DNA from: Geobacter argillaceus
GTDB taxonomy: Bacteria; Desulfobacterota; Desulfuromonadia; Geobacterales; DSM-12255
Direction of reading: 5' to 3'
DNA length: 64,000 nt
NCBI RefSeq assembly: GCF_007830735.1
Contig: NZ_VLLN01000008.1
Coordinates: 102,867-166,866, forward strand
Positions within the stretch are counted from its first letter, which is position 1; each line of letters opens with the position of its first letter. This document shows positions 59,987 through 64,000 of this stretch, one piece after another. A program made the translations under genes and the position numbers. The notes under the pieces were generated by a model, which saw only the letters and a list, made by a program, of their open reading frames with translations, ran no database searches and was not told where the DNA came from.

Positions 59987-60097
59987 TTCAACGCGCAATG
60001 ACGCGGATTCAGGAATCGATTGACGCGGATTTAAACCGCTATGTGAACGACTTGGTCCGTGTCTCTCCTGGTTGTTTCCGCGTCCATTCGCGTTGAA
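59987..60097. repeat. Long imperfect palindrome (ACGCGAAT/GACGCGGA type)
   Basis: Arms TTCAACGCGCAATGACGCGG (59987-60006) and its near-complement (60077-60097), with a 69-base loop that itself contains GACGCGGAT again. It fills the junction between the last two flx genes. Confidence 0.75.
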
Positions 60098-60116
60098 TTA
60101 AGTAAAGGTTTAATCC

Positions 60117-60962
60117 ATGTGTGATCACAGCAAAAACATCTACAAACCGTACCTCGCCACCATCGCCGCCATCGTCGACGAAACCCCGGACGTCCGGACC
60201 CTGCGGCTGGAGTTCCAGGATGACCAAGTGCGGGAGAGCTTCAGCTTTCGCTCCGGGCAGTTCGCCGAATACTCCGCCTTTGGCCATGGGGAAGCCACCT
60301 TCTGCATCGCCTCGGCCCCCACGAGGAAAGGGCACATCGAATGCTGCTTTCGGAACGTCGGCCGGGTCACCGAGGCGTTGAGAAGGCTGGAAGTCGGCGA
60401 GACCGTCGGGGTCAGAGGCCCCTACGGCAACTCCTTCCCCATCGAGGAGTACTACGGCCGGAACCTGGTATTCGTGGCAGGCGGCATCGCCCTGCCGCCG
60501 CTTCGGACGCTCATCTGGAACTGTCTCGACCAGCGGGAGAAATTTGGCGACATCACCATCGTCTACGGCGCCCGGACGGAAAGCGACCTGGTCTACAAGC
60601 ACGAACTGAGGGAGTGGCAGGAGCAAAGCGACGTGAATCTCGTCAAGACCGTTGACCCCGGCGGCAACGGCCCCGACTGGGACGGACAGGTCGGCTTTGT
60701 CCCGACCATCCTGGAAGAGTCGGCGCCCAAAAGCGAGAACACCATCGCCCTGGTGTGCGGCCCGCCGGTCATGATTAAATTTACCCTGCCGGTGCTGGAG
60801 CGGCTCGGTTTTGGGGACGAGCAGATCTACACCACCCTGGAGAACCGGATGAAGTGCGGGCTGGGCAAATGCGGGAGGTGCAACGTGGGGAACGTCTATG
60901 TCTGCAAGGACGGCCCGGTATTTACCGCCAGGCAGGTCAGGGCGATGCCGCAGGAGTTCTGA
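60117..60962 (+). CDS. flxA: FlxA-like NADH:acceptor flavoprotein
   Basis: A 281-residue FAD/NAD oxidoreductase of the ferredoxin-NADP reductase type: FAD site (FRSGQFAEYSAFGHGEATFC) and NAD part (LVFVAGGIALPPLRTLIW), CGPPVMIKFTLPVLE, and a C-terminal 2Fe-2S cysteine group (CGLGKCGRCNVGNVYVCKDG). It matches the diaphorase subunit FlxA, which oxidises NADH. It is the last gene of the operon. A gap of 118 bases follows. Confidence 0.88.
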   Translation: MCDHSKNIYKPYLATIAAIVDETPDVRTLRLEFQDDQVRESFSFRSGQFAEYSAFGHGEATFCIASAPTRKGHIECCFRNVGRVTEALRRLEVGETVGVRGPYGNSFPIEEYYGRNLVFVAGGIALPPLRTLIWNCLDQREKFGDITIVYGARTESDLVYKHELREWQEQSDVNLVKTVDPGGNGPDWDGQVGFVPTILEESAPKSENTIALVCGPPVMIKFTLPVLERLGFGDEQIYTTLENRMKCGLGKCGRCNVGNVYVCKDGPVFTARQVRAMPQEF

Positions 60963-61080
60963 ATTTGGTGCTGAAAAAGCAGTGACACGTAAAACTGCGG
61001 TGGTTGCACCCCGTGGACGGTGGCGAGCGACAGTAAACGTGGTACATTTATTGGCATGAGCGGCACGAAAGGAGCCAGCC

Positions 61081-61647
61081 ATGCCAACGGTCGTTATCGT
61101 CTATCACAGTACTTACGGGCATACTGAGGTGCAGGCGAAAGCGGTTCTGCAAGGGGTGCAACGGGTTGACGGGGTTTCTCCTCTGCTCCTTCCGGTCGCA
61201 GAGGTGGAAAAGCACTGGGATGATCTGAACAGAGCGGATGCGATAATATTTGGTTGTCCAACCTACATGGGGAGCGCGTCGGCCGACTTCAAGCGCTTCA
61301 TGGAGGCAAGCTCCAAGCTCTGGGCTGAGCAGAAGTGGAAGGATAAGCTGGCTGCAGGCTTTACCAATTCGGGAAGTCAGAGCGGCGACAAGTTGAATAC
61401 TTTGCTGCAACTGGCGATTTTTGCCGCTCAGCATGGCATGCTCTGGGTGAGTTTGGGGGTTTTGCCCGGCAACAACTCCACAACCGGAAGCATGGCGGAC
61501 CTGAATCGCATCGGCTCCTATCTGGGGGCCATGGCCCAGTCCAATATCGACCTGGGGAGCGATGCCGCGCCGCCGAGAAGCGACCGGGATACGGCATCGC
61601 TTCTGGGGCAGCGGGTGGCTGAGATTGCACTGAGGATTGCCTGCTGA
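61081..61647 (+). CDS. Flavodoxin/WrbA-like flavoprotein
   Basis: A 188-residue flavodoxin-fold protein: IVYHSTYGHTEVQA (about 6-19) is the FMN loop, IFGCPTYMGSASADFKRFM (about 57-75) and the GNNSTTG stretch complete the family's binding. It is WrbA-like, so NAD(P)H:quinone reduction is possible. AAAGGAG precedes the ATG. Not clearly linked to the Hdr operon; the tRNA-Ser lies 335 bases downstream. Confidence 0.85.
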   Translation: MPTVVIVYHSTYGHTEVQAKAVLQGVQRVDGVSPLLLPVAEVEKHWDDLNRADAIIFGCPTYMGSASADFKRFMEASSKLWAEQKWKDKLAAGFTNSGSQSGDKLNTLLQLAIFAAQHGMLWVSLGVLPGNNSTTGSMADLNRIGSYLGAMAQSNIDLGSDAAPPRSDRDTASLLGQRVAEIALRIAC

Positions 61648-61982
61648 TCTCTTTTTGCCAATGCATTTTTTGAAAGGTTTTCAACTGGGTTGCCCACCTC
61701 GTCGCGGAACGACGAAATTGTCATTTGCCAAGTGCCGCAAATGGCTATCGAGAGAGCCGAGTCATAAAAACCGTTGTTGAATTTACGAATGGAATAGGTT
61801 ATATAGGCAGCTTCTACTAATTACGTTTTTGGCAACATGTTACAGTTCAAATCGGTCGAAAAATGGTGCACTAGAATACAAAAAACAGCAAAAAATGAGT
61901 AGCGGTAGCAACAGATAGCAGCGAATCTACAGAAAGCTAACTTATCGGAATAAAACAGCTAAATGCAGAGTTTAACCAGCAC
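61648..61982. other. AT-rich gap before tRNA-Ser, no gene seen
   Basis: 335 bases with no open frame of merit. The last part (61890-61965) is rich in short AGCAACAGATAGCAGCG-like repeats, seen as AAACAGCAAAAAATGAGTAG and similar. These may be protein sites of the integrase or parts of an earlier element end. The tRNA promoter was not identified. Confidence 0.4.
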
Positions 61983-62070
61983 GGAGAGGTGTCCGAGTGG
62001 TCGATGGTGCCTGACTCGAAATCAGGTGTACGGCAACGTACCTAGGGTTCGAATCCCTACCTCTCCGCCA
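61983..62070 (+). tRNA. tRNA-Ser (CGA anticodon)
   Basis: 88 bases including the CCA end. Acceptor stem GGAGAGG/CCTCTCC, anticodon stem CCTGA/TCAGG with loop CTCGAAA (anticodon CGA), a long variable arm (GTGTACGGCAACGTACC), and GGTTCGAATCC T-arm. Type II layout is typical for serine. The integrase gene begins 180 bases downstream. Confidence 0.96.
62037..62070 (+). mobile_element. Probable attL at the 3' end of tRNA-Ser
   Basis: Tyrosine integrases of this type insert at tRNA 3' ends, and the integrase follows directly. The core is most likely within the T arm and acceptor end, from about GTTCGAATCC to CCA. The other attachment site lies outside the window, so the exact core cannot be fixed. 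Confidence 0.55.
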
Positions 62071-62101
62071 CAAAATAGTCCGGCAATGTCCGGTTAAAGA
62101 T

Positions 62102-62130
62102 AAAAGCCCTTGAAAATTCAAGGGCTTTTT
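62102..62130 (+). terminator. Terminator after tRNA-Ser
   Basis: A 12-base stem (AAAAGCCCTTGA, 62102-62113, with TCAAGGGCTTTT, 62118-62129), four-base loop, then T run. It separates tRNA transcription from the integrase gene. Confidence 0.9.
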
Positions 62131-62138
62131 CTTTTGCC

Positions 62139-62167
62139 TTGTCCGGTAACATCCGGTTTGGTATACT
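62139..62167 (+). promoter_or_regulatory. Sigma-70-like promoter of the integrase
   Basis: TTGTCC (62139-62144) and TATACT (62162-62167), 17-base spacer. The second TCCGG repeat lies within it, so bound protein would block it. Confidence 0.6.
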
Positions 62168-62249
62168 GCAATCCGGTAGTTATGGAGTTATTTTTGGTGA
62201 TATACCTCCAAACTCCAAAACAAGATGACTCCAAAAAGGAGGAAATCCC

Positions 62250-63506
62250 ATGCCTAAACGGGTTATGCCGCTTTCAGAAGTCCAAGTCAGAAATGCCAAA
62301 GCAAAAGAAAAAGAATACAAGCTTATGGATGGGTACGGCCTGTTTCTGCTTATTACTCCTACAAATGGAAAGCTTTGGCGCTTTGATTACCGTTTTGGCG
62401 ACAAACGCAAGACGGTGGCATTTGGTGCCTATCCTGCCATATCCCTTGCTGATGCAAGGCAACGGCGTGATGAGGCAAAGAAGTTGCTCGCTAATGGGGT
62501 TGATCCGAACGACGTCAAGAAGGCTCAAAAGGCGGCAACAACCGAGGGAGACACAAATAGTTTTGAGGTCGTTGCCAGGGAATGGCACAAGAAATTTTCA
62601 CCTACGTGGTCTGACTCTCACGCATATTGGGTACTACGACGGCTTGAACAGTATGTGTTCCCTGTTATAGGAGCCAGGCCAATAGCGGATATTAAGGGCG
62701 CTGACGTTCTGAAAGTATTGCAGATAATCGAAGCGGTTGCCCTGGAAACAGCTCATAGAGTTAAGTTTGTCATCGGCCAGATATTTCGGTATGCCGTCGG
62801 TTCAGGAAGAGCAGAACGTGATTGGACAGCAGATCTAAAGGGATTATTGCCACCACGAAGCCAAAAACATCATGCTGCAATCACAGATCCAAAAGAGGTC
62901 GCAGGGCTGCTAAGAGCAATAGATGACTTTACAGGTACCTTCACGGTAAAGAGTGCATTGCAGCTTGCACCGTTGGTTTTTTTAAGACCGGGGGAACTCC
63001 GTAACGCAGAATGGTCGGAATTTGACTTGGATGCAGCAGAGTGGAATTTCCCCATTGAGCGGCTGAAACTTAAAAAGCGGATCAAAGAAGATCGCAAAGG
63101 GGAAAAGCATCTCGTGCCCTTGTCGCGACAGGCCGTGGAAATTCTCTCACGGTTGCGAGCGTTGACCGGCACCAGTAAATTCGTTTTCCCCTGTGCTCGC
63201 TCAAATGCTAGACCAATGAGTAATATGGCGACAAACGCCGGTCTTGCACGCATGGGATACAAAGGTGAAATGACTTCTCACGGATTTCGGGCAATGGCTC
63301 GGACTATTCTTGATGAAGTCTTGCAGCAGCGGGTTGACCTGATCGAGCATCAACTCGCACATGCTGTCAGAGACGCAAATGGCAGGGCATATAACAGGAC
63401 GGCTCATCTAGCCGAGCGTAAGAAGATGATGCAATTGTGGGCTGACTACCTGGATGGGTTGAAGGCAGGGGCAAAGGTGGTACCGTTCCGTGTGAATACT
63501 GCATAA
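62250..63506 (+). CDS. P4-type tyrosine recombinase (integrase)
   Basis: A 418-residue integrase with the DUF4102 N-terminal arm-binding domain (VRNAKAKEKEYKLMDGYGLFL, split over 13-33), SAM-like core and catalytic domain: Arg in FLRPGELRNAEW, Lys near 300, HGFRAMART, EHQLAHAV and the tyrosine in GRAYNRTAHL. It should insert the element at tRNA-Ser. AAGGAGG precedes the ATG. Lower GC than the chromosome. Confidence 0.95.
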   Translation: MPKRVMPLSEVQVRNAKAKEKEYKLMDGYGLFLLITPTNGKLWRFDYRFGDKRKTVAFGAYPAISLADARQRRDEAKKLLANGVDPNDVKKAQKAATTEGDTNSFEVVAREWHKKFSPTWSDSHAYWVLRRLEQYVFPVIGARPIADIKGADVLKVLQIIEAVALETAHRVKFVIGQIFRYAVGSGRAERDWTADLKGLLPPRSQKHHAAITDPKEVAGLLRAIDDFTGTFTVKSALQLAPLVFLRPGELRNAEWSEFDLDAAEWNFPIERLKLKKRIKEDRKGEKHLVPLSRQAVEILSRLRALTGTSKFVFPCARSNARPMSNMATNAGLARMGYKGEMTSHGFRAMARTILDEVLQQRVDLIEHQLAHAVRDANGRAYNRTAHLAERKKMMQLWADYLDGLKAGAKVVPFRVNTA

Positions 63507-63563
63507 CGCTTGATATTTGGTATCGGATGGCTACCACTTGCATACTGATCTTGTGAGGATGTT

Positions 63564-63698
63564 ATGAGTGAAATTATCAAACCCGACTATAAGCACTATA
63601 CTCGGATTGATTTTATTAATGCAGAAGAAGCCAAGTGGCTGCTTGCCAGCATTGAATTACGTGGTAAGGATATCTCCGATCCGGAAGAATATACCTGA
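63564..63698 (+). CDS. Small ORF behind the integrase
   Basis: 44 residues, starting MSEIIKPDYKHYTRIDF and ending DISDPEEYT. GAGG is six or seven bases before the ATG. No family known; it might be a small excision or antitoxin-type protein because of its place. Codon use fits the element. Uncertain. Confidence 0.45.
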   Translation: MSEIIKPDYKHYTRIDFINAEEAKWLLASIELRGKDISDPEEYT

Positions 63699-63707
63699 CT
63701 CCGTGAC

Positions 63708-63734
63708 GGCAAATTCAGCAATTTGAAATTTGCC
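63708..63734. repeat. Inverted repeat GGCAAATT/AATTTGCC
   Basis: Eight-base perfect arms (63708-63715 and 63727-63734) with an 11-base loop, 76 bases before the transposase start. It may be a terminator-like hairpin for the small ORF or near the end of the insertion sequence. Confidence 0.5.
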
Positions 63735-63810
63735 AGCTGTAACCATTTGAAGTTCTTTGATAATTAAGCTATTTTGCTATGCAACAAAAACTCACCCGGC
63801 AGGTGAATTC

Positions 63811-64000
63811 ATGAAGCGTTTTGTGATCGAACAGTCCGACGAAGAATTCTACACTTCCCACTCCGGCATCGCCCTTGTCGGGCTGGCCCTGAACCGTTTC
63901 ACGTCCCTCTCTTCAGCCCTGGCAGTCATGGATGCCCCAGGCGATCTGATCGCCGGCATCGACATCATCAGGAGCTACTGTGCCCTTCTCGCTCAAGGGA
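63811..64000 (+). CDS. IS1380-like transposase, N-terminal part
   Basis: An open frame from ATG at 63811 to the window end (63 codons). It starts MKRFVIEQSDEEFYTSHSG and continues IALVGLALNRF, like the beginning of IS1380-type DDE transposases. Catalytic residues and the far end are outside the window, so the family is tentative. A GCAGGTG ribosome-like site precedes. Confidence 0.5.
   Translation, partial: MKRFVIEQSDEEFYTSHSGIALVGLALNRFTSLSSALAVMDAPGDLIAGIDIIRSYCALLAQG

Larger units (their letters stand above)
62079..62179. repeat. TCCGG-containing direct repeats around the integrase promoter
   Basis: TCCGGCAATGTCCGGTT (62079-62095) and TCCGGTAACATCCGGTT (62142-62158) match at 14 of 17 bases; a third TCCGGTAG starts at 62172. 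They look like arm-type sites for the integrase or its excision factor. Confidence 0.65.
61983..64000 (+). mobile_element. Left end of a tRNA-Ser-integrated genomic island
   Basis: tRNA-Ser, integrase, small ORF and a transposase start in a row, with lower GC than the rest. The island runs past the right edge, so size and cargo are unknown. Confidence 0.8.

Overview
The window looks like a chromosomal segment of a Geobacter-like anaerobe (Desulfuromonadota/Geobacteraceae). This rests on gene content and order, not on a database match: a membrane module related to hydrogenase-4/Ehr, a heme/siroheme cluster with a CobA-HemD fusion, futalosine-pathway menaquinone genes, a hyp cluster, an Hdr-Flx electron-bifurcation locus, and GC-rich sequence throughout the core genes.

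Layout. 1-4288 (minus): four membrane subunits of a hydrogenase-4/Ehr-like complex. 4475-7782 (plus): a CopG/MazF-type pair, a helix-turn-helix/EIIA-Ntr fusion and a second NuoL-like subunit. 7881-14504 (minus): heme and siroheme operon with a cytochrome c assembly gene. 14635-17158: thioredoxin, TlpA-like protein and three small or uncharacterised genes. 17330-23278 (minus): PepA, HtrA, an orphan response regulator, PpsR and an M20 amidohydrolase. 23402-25632 (plus): PrmA, RsmE and a zinc-ribbon protein. 25711-29738 (minus): Rnd, MqnC, a LysE-type exporter and MqnE. 30162-32332 (minus): a lower-GC AAA ATPase/TOPRIM-like pair, a defence candidate, lying between the menaquinone genes and the UbiX/UbiA genes at 32385-33889. 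34188-37042 (plus): PBP1A and HU. 37125-41967 (minus): hypA-B-F-C-D. 42120-48871 (plus): NtrBC-like two-component system, alpha-glucan phosphorylase and an outer-membrane lipoprotein/barrel. 48895-53263 (minus): J-domain protein and a heterodimeric ABC exporter. 53734-60962 (plus): hdrCBA-mvhD-flx operon. 61081-61647: flavodoxin-like protein. 61983 to the end: tRNA-Ser carrying an integrated element with tyrosine integrase, a small ORF and the start of an IS1380-like transposase.

How the parts fit. Heme synthesis, cytochrome c assembly and thioredoxins serve a cytochrome-rich respiratory chain. Menaquinone genes supply its quinone. Hyp proteins mature NiFe hydrogenases. The Hdr-Flx complex probably couples NADH, ferredoxin and thiol/disulfide pools by flavin-based bifurcation.

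The most unusual features are the ATPase/TOPRIM-like pair inside the menaquinone cluster; the MazF-like protein with a substituted catalytic Arg, fused transcriptionally to the EIIA/NuoL genes; period-7 tandem repeats in at least six short gene-gene junctions; TAGGGGCG palindromes that supply stop codons; and TCCGG repeats overlapping the integrase promoter beside tRNA-Ser.
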